From the NCBI GenBank assembly GCA_019454045.1, contig SKCR01036118.1, positions 17,627-81,626 on the forward strand: a stretch of DNA of 64,000 nt, written 5' to 3'. Positions within the stretch are counted from its first letter, which is position 1, and each line of letters opens with the position of its first letter. The DNA comes from Zanthoxylum bungeanum. Its lineage: Eukaryota; Streptophyta; Magnoliopsida; Sapindales; Rutaceae. Positions 1 through 9,267 of this stretch are shown one piece after another. The notes below the pieces were generated by a model. It ran no database searches. It was given only the letters and a program-made list of their open reading frames with translations, and was not told the origin of the DNA. A program made the position numbers and the translations under genes.

Positions 1-224
1 AAACATACTTAGGATTACTAAACACTTAAATAAACAAAACATCATAAAAAATAACTTCGAGATAAATAAAAGTAAAATTACAATAATGAAAGAAAATGAT
101 GGGGTTAGAGGATCCACTTTTAATATTTCAAAATTAGAAATCTCTCTTATTGTCAATATTTACCGATTAATTAATTATATTTAACCAGACAATAAAGGAG
201 GAAATTCTGTTTGTCTTAATTAAA

Positions 225-390
225 TGCAACCGACCATATAGGTGGTAAAAAGGTTATTACCTAAACCGACCATATAGGCGGAAACTACGTCTGGAATGTA
301 AAATTGACCATTTGGCGATAAATAAGGTTGTCACCTAAACCAGCCATATAGGCGATAAATAAGGTTGTCACCTAAACCAGCCATATAGGC
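225..390. repeat. 37-bp tandem repeat with degenerate flanking copies
   Basis: Two perfect adjacent 37-bp units start at 317 and 354, each containing CCTAAACCAGCCATATAGGC. A third partial unit begins at 391. Upstream, 225-316 carries diverged copies of the same CCGACCATATAGG core with other spacings. It is a short minisatellite, with no sign of coding. Confidence 0.85.
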
Positions 391-1199
391 GATAACTAAT
401 TAATCCAAATTATAAATAAAATAAGGGAGATTAATCTAATTTATTATATTAAAAGTCTCACCTTTTCACCACAGCAGAATGAGATTACCTGCTCATACTG
501 TAAATGAAAACACACAAAATTTTATTAATTAAATAAAAAGAAAATACAAGAAAACTTAAATAATTCACAAGACACTTTCCTTTAGGTTTTCATCGAGAAA
601 TGCCTCCAAAAAAAGCATGAAAAATTTACAAAGTTTATCTTGGTATTTATAAGCAAATCTAAAGGCTTCCACCAATTTCTCCACAAATTGCTCCACCAAA
701 CAAGGCACCAAACATGACATCAAATATGGCACCAAACATGCAAGCATGTTCGGTGGAAGTTTGACAATTTTTATTTTTTTATTTTATTAACTTTTTTTAT
801 TTTGAAAATGACTTTAATAATTACACATAACACACTTACGGAGGTTTTATCAATTTCGGTCATGGAAACTTCAGAATTCGAAATTATTATGAACTTTAAA
901 GTTGTAGATCATTGAGTCTTCTTTGATCTGGAACTTGAATCACCTCAATCCAATATCAGAGTAAAAGAGTATGGCCAAAATACGACAATTGCGCAAAGTT
1001 GGAATTTTCGAAATTGTACTTCGTCAGAACGCCATTTCAAGTTTCCAATCTCCAAAATAAAAATGTCAAGTCCAGGTTTTGCCCTTATTTGTTCCACATT
1101 TCGTCCTAAATTATTCCATTGAGTCCCAATTTTATTTATATCAGCAAAATAAACTAAAACACATCAAAACGTTTAATCAAACCCGAGAAACTAAAAAAA

Positions 1200-1460
1200 A
1201 TATTAGGTAAAAGAGGCGGTAAATATTGATATATCTTCCCCTCATCACACCCCTAAACCAAATATTTTGCTAGTCCTCGAGCAAAACAACAAAATAAAAT
1301 ACACTAAAGAATTAAAATTAAATTAAGCCACTTTCATAAGGATCACAGTTGCATTTAGCGTATGCAACAAGCCTTTAAACCCCTAGGTGTCCCTAGTGGA
1401 TGAGTTGTAGTCTCGTCAGGGCTTACAGTGACAATACCCATAAACGTCAATCTAATGCAC
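1200..1460 (-). mobile_element. Possible antisense gypsy 3' non-coding remnant
   Basis: Read on the minus strand, 1245-1290 gives a CTCGAGGACTAGCAAAAT-like block followed by a GGTTTAGGGGTGTGATGAGG purine tract. Such a combination is common just before the 3' LTR of plant Ty3-gypsy elements. An LTR would then start near 1248 and run left. I could not find its other end or any coding sequence, so this is a resemblance rather than a firm call. Confidence 0.3.
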
Positions 1461-1624
1461 ACAAAAGCAAAAAGACAAGAGAAATTAGAATAAACAAGTT
1501 CGTGACTAAACAAGTGAAACTTCTTATACAAGTTAGTAGTTGTTTTCTTTCTTTCTAAATTACCAAATAAGTAAATTCTCCGATTATTTTTACCATAGTT
1601 GACAGAAATATAACACCTTCGACA

Positions 1625-3266
1625 TCTGAATGTCAGATGTAAGTATGTCAGAATGATCTACCATCTAGACACAGTATGAGGGTTGTACCACAACCTGATC
1701 GCTATCTAGGAGTTGGAGAGGTAAAAGTTGTCACATGCAGTGATGGTGTGGATGATCCATTGACCTATCATAGTGTAATGCATGATTCTGATAAAGAGGA
1801 ATAGGTCAAATCCATGAACCTCAAGATGGAGTTGATGAACTTTAACTCAGTTTGGGAACTTGTAGACTAACATGATGGGGTAAAACCCATAGGTTGCAAA
1901 TGGATCTACAAGAAAAGATGGGAGTAGATGGGAAGGTACTAACCTTCAAGGCTAGGGTAGTGGCCAAGGGTTACACCGTGAAAGAGGAAGTCGACTATGA
2001 GGAGACTTTCTGGCTAGTATCCATGCTTAAATCCATCTGCACTCTTCTTGAATGGAAACCTTGATGAATGTATCTATATGGTACAACCAGAGGGGTTCGT
2101 AGCCCAAGGTCAAGAGCAAAAGGTTTGCAATTTGTAAAGGTCCATTTATGAACTTAAGTAGAGATTTTGATCTTGGAACATAATATTTAATTCCATGATC
2201 AAGGCTTATATTTTTTATCAGAATATCATTGAGCCTTGTGTATATAAATGTGTCATTGATGGAAATGTGGTTTTTCTCATTTTGTACGTCGATGATATTT
2301 TACTCATTGGGAATGATGTAAAAATATTATCACACATGAAATATTGGCTAGCTAACTAATTCCAAATGGAAGATTTGAGAGAGGCCAGTTATGTACTTAG
2401 GATCTAGATTCTTTGGGATCGCAAGAGATGACTTTTAGTTCTGTCTCAAGCATCATATATCGAGAAGATTGTTATGCGATTTAGGATGCAGAATTCCAAG
2501 AAAGGCAATTTGCCTTACCGACATTGAATTCATTTGTCAAAGGAACAGTCCCATAAGACACCTCAAGAAGTTTAGGAAATGAGGCATATCCCATATGCCT
2601 CAGTAGTTGGTAGTCTCATTTATGATATGTTATGCACGAGAAAAGACATCTTTTTTACAGTGGGAATAGTCAGTAGGTTTCAGTCTAACCTTAGATTAGA
2701 TTATTGGGTGGCTGTGAAATACATTCTCAAGTATCTTAGGAGAACGATAAATTATATGCTTGTATATTTAGGCGAGGATATGATCCTCATGGGATATACA
2801 AACTCTGGTTTTTAGATGGATGTTGATTCTAAGAAATCAACATTTTTATCAATGTTTACACTAGTTGGTAGGGCTATTGTGTGGAGTAGCATAAAATAAT
2901 CTTGTATTGTTGACTCCACTATGGAGGCTGAGTATGTACTTATGTAGCAGCTAAGGAAGCAATCTGGCTACGGAAATTCTTCTGAGATCTAGAAGTTGTT
3001 CAAGATATGGATAAACAACTCATAATTTATTGCGATAATAGTGGTGTAGTGGAAAATTCTGAAGAAACAAGAAGCCCAAAAAAGGAAAGCATATAGAGGG
3101 AAAATATCATCTCATCAGGGAGATAGTGCAGAGATGAGACATTTCTATCATGAAGATTGCATCTGTAGAAAACTCAACTAATCTGTTTACAAAGACCTTG
3201 TTAACTAAGGTGTTTGAAGGTCACCTAGAGGGTCTAAGATTACATGACATGTCTCATTTGCTATAG
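1625..3266 (+). pseudogene. Element E: decayed copia integrase C-term / RT / RNase H
   Basis: This is the 3' half of a Ty1-copia polyprotein. In order: an integrase-RT linker with QPDRYLG and DDPLTY (about 1690-1770); the RT start with SVWELVD, GCKWIYKK, KARVVAKGY and DYEETF (about 1845-2010); FLNGNLDE (about 2045); the catalytic YVDDILLIGNDV (about 2283-2315); SKEQ; then an open stretch (2579-2815) with PYASVVGSLIYDMLCTRKDI; then RNase H with STMEAEY (E), YCDNSG (D) and the KYHLIREIV tail. Frameshifts and in-frame stops are frequent. About 22 residues are missing between MLKSI and FLNGNL, which removes the first catalytic Asp segment (normally QMDVKTAF). Nothing upstream of the linker is visible. 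Related in style to element D. Confidence 0.9.
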
Positions 3267-3267
3267 T

Positions 3268-3280
3268 GCAAGTGGGAGAT
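3268..3280 (+). promoter_or_regulatory. Polypurine tract of element E
   Basis: The purine run AAGTGGGAGAT directly precedes the LTR start TGTTGGGATA. This is the plus-strand priming site of copia elements. Confidence 0.85.
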
Positions 3281-4372
3281 TGTTGGGATATATGCCCTAA
3301 AACTTCATGTAATGTAAACGAAATTATTTATTATAAAATAAAAGATGTATTGTTCATTTAATAAATATTTTTATTTAAATCGTATATTGTAAATTATTTT
3401 GTTTACCCTTGATTACTTATTTGCCTTCAGAATTAGTGTATGAGTGTCATACACAAGAGGATTTAAGTCTGAAGTTAGTAATCTAAAATAATACACAGAT
3501 AGCAAATAAAACGGGTACTTTGTTTGTGGTTTATTTATAGTTGCGGTCCATTTTATAATAGTATGGCGACCTTGATCCGGGATCATCTATATGGTGACAT
3601 GAGAATGAAGGCACCTTATATGATGTGATGATATAAAACTAGACCTAGATATAAATGAATTTCTTATAGTATTTATTAAATAAAGAAATTGATTTCAATC
3701 TATTAGATGGTCATATATGTATTGATCTGAATCCTGAGTGTACCATGAACTCTTACCTGACAGACTATGTCCTTTAATTTACAAAGGTGAGGTTCGTGTA
3801 ACATTCCCGACCAATAGCTAAATACTTTGGGGACATGGTTTGGTGTGTAGCTGGGGACGTTTTACAAAGATATGGAGTTCAATCATTTTGAGAAGTAAAT
3901 AAATGTCTTCCTTAAGGATTGATTCGGTACTTGAATGATTAGAGCGCCCAAGTATTTCTATTACGAGTAGAAAGATTAATATTCATAATGGTTATGAATA
4001 AATCGTTCATTAGAGAATAAATAATACTTAAGGTTAAAATTAATTAGAGGGGTAGAACAGACATTATGATCCGACTCTAATTATGAGTACTCATGAAGGG
4101 CCAATTCGTATATAATGACCATATTGATGGAGACCGAAGTAGTTCGACTTATATTATTTATCTATGACAACGAGAGTGTAATTTTCAGTTTTTTCTGGAA
4201 TAAATTGAAGTTAATAATTCAAAATAATTAATTAAAGAGTTTAATTAATATTTCGGGATTATTGGAGCTCATAACTGTAGGTCCATTTTGTACCCATGCT
4301 AGTTCTATATACTGTAGCAAATTAAATATAATTTGATAGTCTAATTATATACATATATATATATATATTATT
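3281..4372 (+). repeat. Element E 3' LTR, truncated
   Basis: It starts TGTTGGGATATATGCCCTAA directly after the polypurine tract, a start typical of the Angela/Tork group of copia elements. The block GATCATCTATATGGTGACAT near 3582-3601 is also typical of that group. The LTR breaks off in an AT microsatellite (about 4348-4370) where the gypsy LTR begins. Its 3' end is not seen in the window. Confidence 0.8.
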
Positions 4373-6906
4373 TGTAACGACCGGTAATCTTTACTACTGT
4401 TAAAGTGTAGTATTGTTCCATCATGGAACGGGTGTTATATAACATAAACTATGTTCGAGAATATGTACATGTATGAAATGACTTTGGGGATAAACGGTAA
4501 ATTCTTCGAAACTTCGATGCGAAATTCTATGATGTTTCACTACGGATTGCCCATGGTTTTTGGGCCGTACCATTTCATACAAACTCCGATTTTTATGAAT
4601 TTTATATCTTCAGAAAGCTGAGATCGAGATCTAAAACTTTCTTGTGGAATATTTTTCCAACTTCGGACCAGAAGTAAGTCAAAAACACAGATCAAAAATT
4701 TAGATGAATAGTACCCGATGGCATTTTAGTAAATTCAAAAAAGTTATTCAAAATTCTACACACTTCCTTAACTCAAATTACCAAATATAAAAGGAAACAA
4801 TATTCATGTGTTCCTAAAATGAGAAGAGAATGGAACAAACGTGGGGGAAAGAAGAAGAAGAATGGAAGGAATGAGAAGAAGAGAAAGAAGGAGAAGAAAG
4901 GAAGAAGAAGAGAGAGGAAGGAAATAAGGGAAAATGAAGCAAGGATTAGCATGGCACCAATGAATGATTTGAGGAATGGTGGAATTCAACAAAGAGGAAG
5001 TAAGGAAACTTTAACCCAAGTTTTGGATATTGATATTTTGATGATTTAAGTATTGATGAGTATTATTGAGTTAAAATAATTGATGTTTTGTATGGTTGTA
5101 GTGATATGAAATTGATGATTGTCGGAAACCCCCAATTTGTGAATTTTGGATGTAAATTACTGTTGAAAATGATGTTGATGATGTTTTGGATGCTTATTGT
5201 TGATTTTTACTTGCGTGGTATGTTTGGGAGATGTGTTGGTCTAAATTGAGTAGAAGAAGATGAAGCTAATGCCTAAATTTTGGACTTGCGTCGCGACGCG
5301 TTCTGGGTAATTAGTGAAGATCGGTTTCTGAACTGCATGCGTCGCAACGCGCAAGGAAAAATTTTGGGCACCTCTCTGGATGATCCGCGTCGAGACATAC
5401 CCTAGCCTACGTCACGATGCAAACATCAAAAATTACCCAAATTAGTTTTAAACTGTTCCAGTTCCACCTGAATGCATTAAAGGCTACCCTATAAGTCTTG
5501 CATCAACTTGTAAATAGATATTGCATCATGTTAAGATTATGATGCCCTCAAAGTGATAGCATGCGCTAGAATAAGTAGATTTTAGCTTTTTTTCGAAGTG
5601 TATTTCTTAGTCCATTCCTAACCTAATTTATTCGTTGAAGATCATCGTAGGAATCAGAGTTTTCTCTACAAGCGAGTAATACTAGTCAGACTTCCTAACA
5701 ATGAGTGGACATTTTCTCTTTTACTAGATTTTCATTCCGTATTTTCTTATCAGATTTATTTTCACGCTTTTAGTGTGTTAGATGATTTTACTACAGTAAT
5801 TACATTACAGATTATGATTTAAGTTATGATTGAGATAAAAACCTTTTCAAAGCATGATTTTATGGTTTTTTTGGGGCATGAGGGAAAAACCCACCCTAGT
5901 ATGTAACTTGAGATACCTGGAATTTACGAATAGAGAACATGTCCACATGTAGAGGACTGGCGGGACAACGATACGTAACGCCCCCAGATCATAGTTCAGG
6001 GCTAGGGGGACGGCGATACGTAACGCTCATAGACCCTAGTTTTAGAGTTTGGAGGGTAACATAGATCTGCATCCCCACTTCTAGTTTGTTGTTTGGGGGA
6101 CGGCGATACGTAACGCCTCAAGACCACCAGTTTCAAGGATAGTAGTGGCATGCTTTGAGGGACGGTGATACGTAACGCCTCAAAGTCAAGAATTTGCACT
6201 GCGGGCTCCAGTTAGGCGTATGGGGGGATGACGATACGTAACGCCCTCATACGTCAAGGTTTTCAGATACATAGCAGTTACAGTCAATAGAATTTTAGTA
6301 AACAGTTTTCAGAAAATCAGAGATCAGAAATATTTTTCAGAAAGCAGACTTTTTAAAGCAAAATTAGAAGGATAAGATTTATAACAGAGTTTTCAAAGTA
6401 AAGTTTTCAGAAAAAAGAGCTTTCTTATATAATTTAATTTTGAAAATTTGGTTTTAGAACCAAATGATTTTATATCCGTATTTCAATTATTTTTATCATC
6501 CACTCACTTAGATCGTACGACGATCTAACCCCCCACTCTCAGTTTTCTTATTTTGTAGGTATCCCCAAAGGACGAGCTCGCTAGGATGGATAGTGATGCA
6601 GTCACTTGGGTATGGAGTCCACCATTTCAAGATAGGGAGAGAGTAAAAGTCTATTCAGAGTAAGTCAGAAGTCATGTATCAGTCTTAAGTAATATGATAG
6701 GCATTGTAAATAGATGTTATTAAGTTTACAGTCATGATAATTGAGTTTGTATTTCATGTTGATGAGTTTTGGGCATTGGTTCCATACTTAAAATTTTTGA
6801 TTGAGAAATGAGTAATAGTGTATTGTATAGTCATAAAGACAGAGGCTCAGGGGAATAGTACGCCATATTCACTCCCGGTAGCATTTTCCAGATTGGGGAT
6901 GTTACA
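4373..6906 (+). repeat. Element G: complete gypsy-type 5' LTR (2,534 bp)
   Basis: The termini are an exact inverted pair, TGTAAC at the start and GTTACA at the end, and a primer binding site follows four bases later. LTRs starting TGTAACGACC are common in plant Ty3-gypsy elements. Inside are a purine-rich stretch (4819-4950) that gives a fortuitous Lys/Arg-rich frame, palindromic GCGTCGCGACGC-type blocks (about 5285-5420), and five copies of a CGATACGTAACG hairpin (5969-6243). No partner LTR is present, so this is the left end of a truncated element inserted into E's LTR. Confidence 0.85.
5969..6243 (+). repeat. Five CGATACGTAACG hairpins in the G LTR
   Basis: The 12-mer CGATACGTAACG starts at 5969, 6014, 6104, 6166 (first base changed to T) and 6232. 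Sequence between copies differs, but most copies are flanked by complementary arms. Examples are TTTGAGG upstream and CCTCAAA downstream of the fourth copy, and CGTATGGGG with CCCTCATACG around the fifth. They would form stem-loops with a constant loop and variable stems. Confidence 0.8.
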
Positions 6907-6910
6907 AAGA

Positions 6911-6922
6911 TGATATCAGAGC
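6911..6922 (+). promoter_or_regulatory. Primer binding site of element G
   Basis: TGATATCAGAGC differs by one base from the initiator-Met tRNA site TGGTATCAGAGC and starts four bases after the LTR end. It confirms that 4373-6906 is a 5' LTR. Confidence 0.85.
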
Positions 6923-7810
6923 ATGGTCTAGGGAAGTCAGTGACTATAGTGGGCAGAATGTTGGGGTATGGTTTACGTAGTATGTCTGGGATACTTGCAT
7001 GCAGGTCACTACCTCTCCAGTATCTGATCCTCGAGTACGTCCTCAAAGTTCTTTAGACAGGTTAGTAAGTCTTCATAGACCAATCGAAAAGCATCTCTTA
7101 TGAGAACAATTATACTCTAGATCCAAGATAAGAAATCTTCTTGAAGTTATTCTGACCTATTACCAGAGGTACAGATGAGCTATGAACCGAAACAGTAAGA
7201 TTCTAAGAAAAGCTACATGGAGAATGGAAAAAAAAAAGCTATAAGAAGTAAGGAAGTATGCATAGTTAGTTAACTAGCTGGAGATGAGAAAAGTAAAGAG
7301 ACAATGAGAATTAGTAAAGTTCAAAGGATACTTACCCAGGAAAATAGAAAGAGAAAACTAGAAAAGAAAGTAAAGAAAGAAAAAGTGAGGGACATGCGAT
7401 CTAAGTAACCAGAGGCAGTAAAGAGATAGAAGTATAGAAAAAGGTAAGAAGGAAAACACCAGAACTTGGGATAGTGAAGAAGAGTATAGTAAGTTCGAAT
7501 AAAAGCAAAGTACCGAGTAGACCTAAGTAAAGTCCTTCCCTTCCAAGTAAGATTCATTTCCTTTTAAAAAAATCTTCCAGTTGAACTAATAACTCTCGAA
7601 CACTTCATATAGATCGCGAGCTTTCCAAATGACTAAGAATAACCAAAAGGTAGAAGAATTAAGAAATCAGGATTAGTTGTGGAGGATTTTAATAGATGTG
7701 AGATATAATAAAAATACAGAGTCTAGGTTCCCCAAACCTAGGTCCCTGGGTAAATTAGAGGAATAACATCAGGAAAACGATTAGATACCCAAACCAAGGA
7801 AATTTACTAG
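6923..7810 (+). other. Element G leader/5' internal remnant
   Basis: Purine-rich, coding-poor sequence between the G primer binding site and the A1 truncation point. It should correspond to leader and gag start, but I recognise no gag motif and no frame longer than about 80 codons that resembles a protein. It ends abruptly at 7810. Confidence 0.5.
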
Positions 7811-9253
7811 ATAGAGACTATGTTACCAGACATCCGACATGTGCTTCGGACGGGGCAGACACTTATCCAGCCCCAGCCCTAGCACGTGATTATCCGATAC
7901 TGGGCCGATATACACAATACTACGGTATTCTACGCTTGATACAGATCTATATATTCCTGTAAGAATATTTCTGGAGAATTGGGTAGGCATGGCGTTTTGC
8001 TAGAAGCTAACCTTGTCTTGTAAGTCGATATAAACGTAGTACGAGGTACTTACGTCTTCGGACAGTCCGACGATCGTATTTACTGCCAACATATCCGGAG
8101 ATCTCATGGGTCGCTTCCTGAAGATTCACCGATGACGTATGACTCGCACTTTGATTAATCTGGGATTAATTAGAAGAGAGAGATAGAATTAATCTAGGAT
8201 TAATTCGATGAGAGAGAAAATTAATCTGGGATTAATTGCGGAGATATTTTATCTGGGATAAAATATTAATTAAAGAGAGAGAACGATTAATTTGGAATTA
8301 ATCGGTAAAATTAATATATTCGATATATTAATCGAAATTGGATTTCGACGCGGAATTAAAATTAGATTTTAATTCGGGCGAACGAATTAATTTAGAATTA
8401 ATTCGTTAGCGACGTGAATAGTGAATTCGCTAGGCGTAATCAATTAATTACGACGCGACGGAAAATTCGTTAATTGGAATTAGCGAACCCGAGCCCGAGA
8501 GTGATTGCGAGCGCATTCGCATTTCGAATTCGAGCGCGACACGCAAGTCACATCAAGCGTCAAATCGCTAGTCGCGTCAATCGTCAAATCAATTGTCACT
8601 TTGAGTGATGTGACTTGACAATATGTCACTTTATTAAAGTGAATAGATATGATGTGAATAGTGATGTGAAATGATGAAAGCCTTTTGCCTTTTTGACTTT
8701 TTACTTGGTAAATGAAAAGGCTTTTGGTATTTGATTTTATTTTGGAAATAAAAGATAAATATAAGTTAAAAAAGCATTTGCTTTTTCTCTCTCCCTTTTT
8801 TCACGGTTTCACGTGAAGACTCTTCTCCTTCTCTTTTCCCTCTTTTTCTCTCCTTTCTTCTTCACGGCATGGTGCCGATTTCTTCACAATTTTTTTCTGG
8901 TTAGACCGATTTTTGAGAAGCAAATGAAGAAGGATGGTGCTAGCACACACATGGGTTATACTTAGGTGATAGGGAAACGAATCATGTGCTTGGAATCAAT
9001 TTTGGAGCTTGAAGCTTGGAGCTTCCATGGAGACCACCTATGGCCGATTCTTGGAGACGCAAAGAAGACCAAAACCGAGCAGCCCCTGCTGTTTTTGGAG
9101 GCCAAACCGAGCACCAACAAGGTCAAAAACGCAACTTGTGTTCATTCATCACAAACCCATCAATGTGAGTATGAATTCTGCCTTACTCCTTTGTGTATTC
9201 AACTCGTTTTTATGCATGTTTGTGATCCTTGGGACCTTGATTGAACACTTTCA
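7811..9253 (+). repeat. A1 5' LTR, 5'-truncated
   Basis: Matches 15643-17077 of the 3' LTR almost base for base with scattered indels. It contains the palindrome ladder (8150-8490), an AT-rich TATA-like block (GATAAATATAAG, 8755), a TGCTAGCA palindrome near 8939, and a splice-donor-like GTGAGTATG at 9165, 89 bases before the end. It ends ACACTTTCA, unlike the CAACA ends of A2, A3 and B, so A1 is a distinct subfamily. The frame running through 8966-9332 crosses the LTR end and is not a gene. Confidence 0.88.
8150..8490 (+). repeat. Palindrome ladder in the LTR (type example)
   Basis: About ten short inverted repeats stand nearly end to end. Examples are ATTAATC-TGG-GATTAAT, ATTTTATC-TGG-GATAAAAT, CGATTAAT-TTGG-AATTAATCG, TTAATATAT-TCG-ATATATTAA, CGAAAT-TGG-ATTTCG and AATTAAAAT-TAG-ATTTTAATT. 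Stems are 6-11 bp and loops 3-4 nt. Equivalent ladders occur in every other LTR of this superfamily here: 15980-16312, 21856-22172, 23510-23735, 31400-31625, 42705-42925, 50725-50945, 60590-60895 and 63430-63700. It lies about 250-300 bp upstream of a TATA-like block, so it is probably in U3. Confidence 0.9.
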
Positions 9254-9254
9254 A

Positions 9255-9267
9255 TGGTATCAGAAGC
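9255..9267 (+). promoter_or_regulatory. Primer binding site of A1
   Basis: TGGTATCAGAAGC, one base after the LTR end, matches the initiator-Met tRNA primer site with one inserted A. Confidence 0.85.

Larger units (their letters stand above)
1..1600. other. AT-rich non-genic sequence
   Basis: I see no coding region here: the only long frame (565-747, minus) is low-complexity and has no recognisable domain. The stretch holds a 37-bp tandem repeat near 317-390, poly-A/T tracts, and around 1200-1450 sequence that looks like the 3' non-coding part of an antisense gypsy element. Its left edge continues outside the window. Confidence 0.5.

Noticed and set aside
4819..5049. Lys/Arg-rich 76-codon frame resembling a basic nuclear protein
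   Set aside because: It is the translation of a purine-rich tract in the gypsy LTR; low complexity, no domain.
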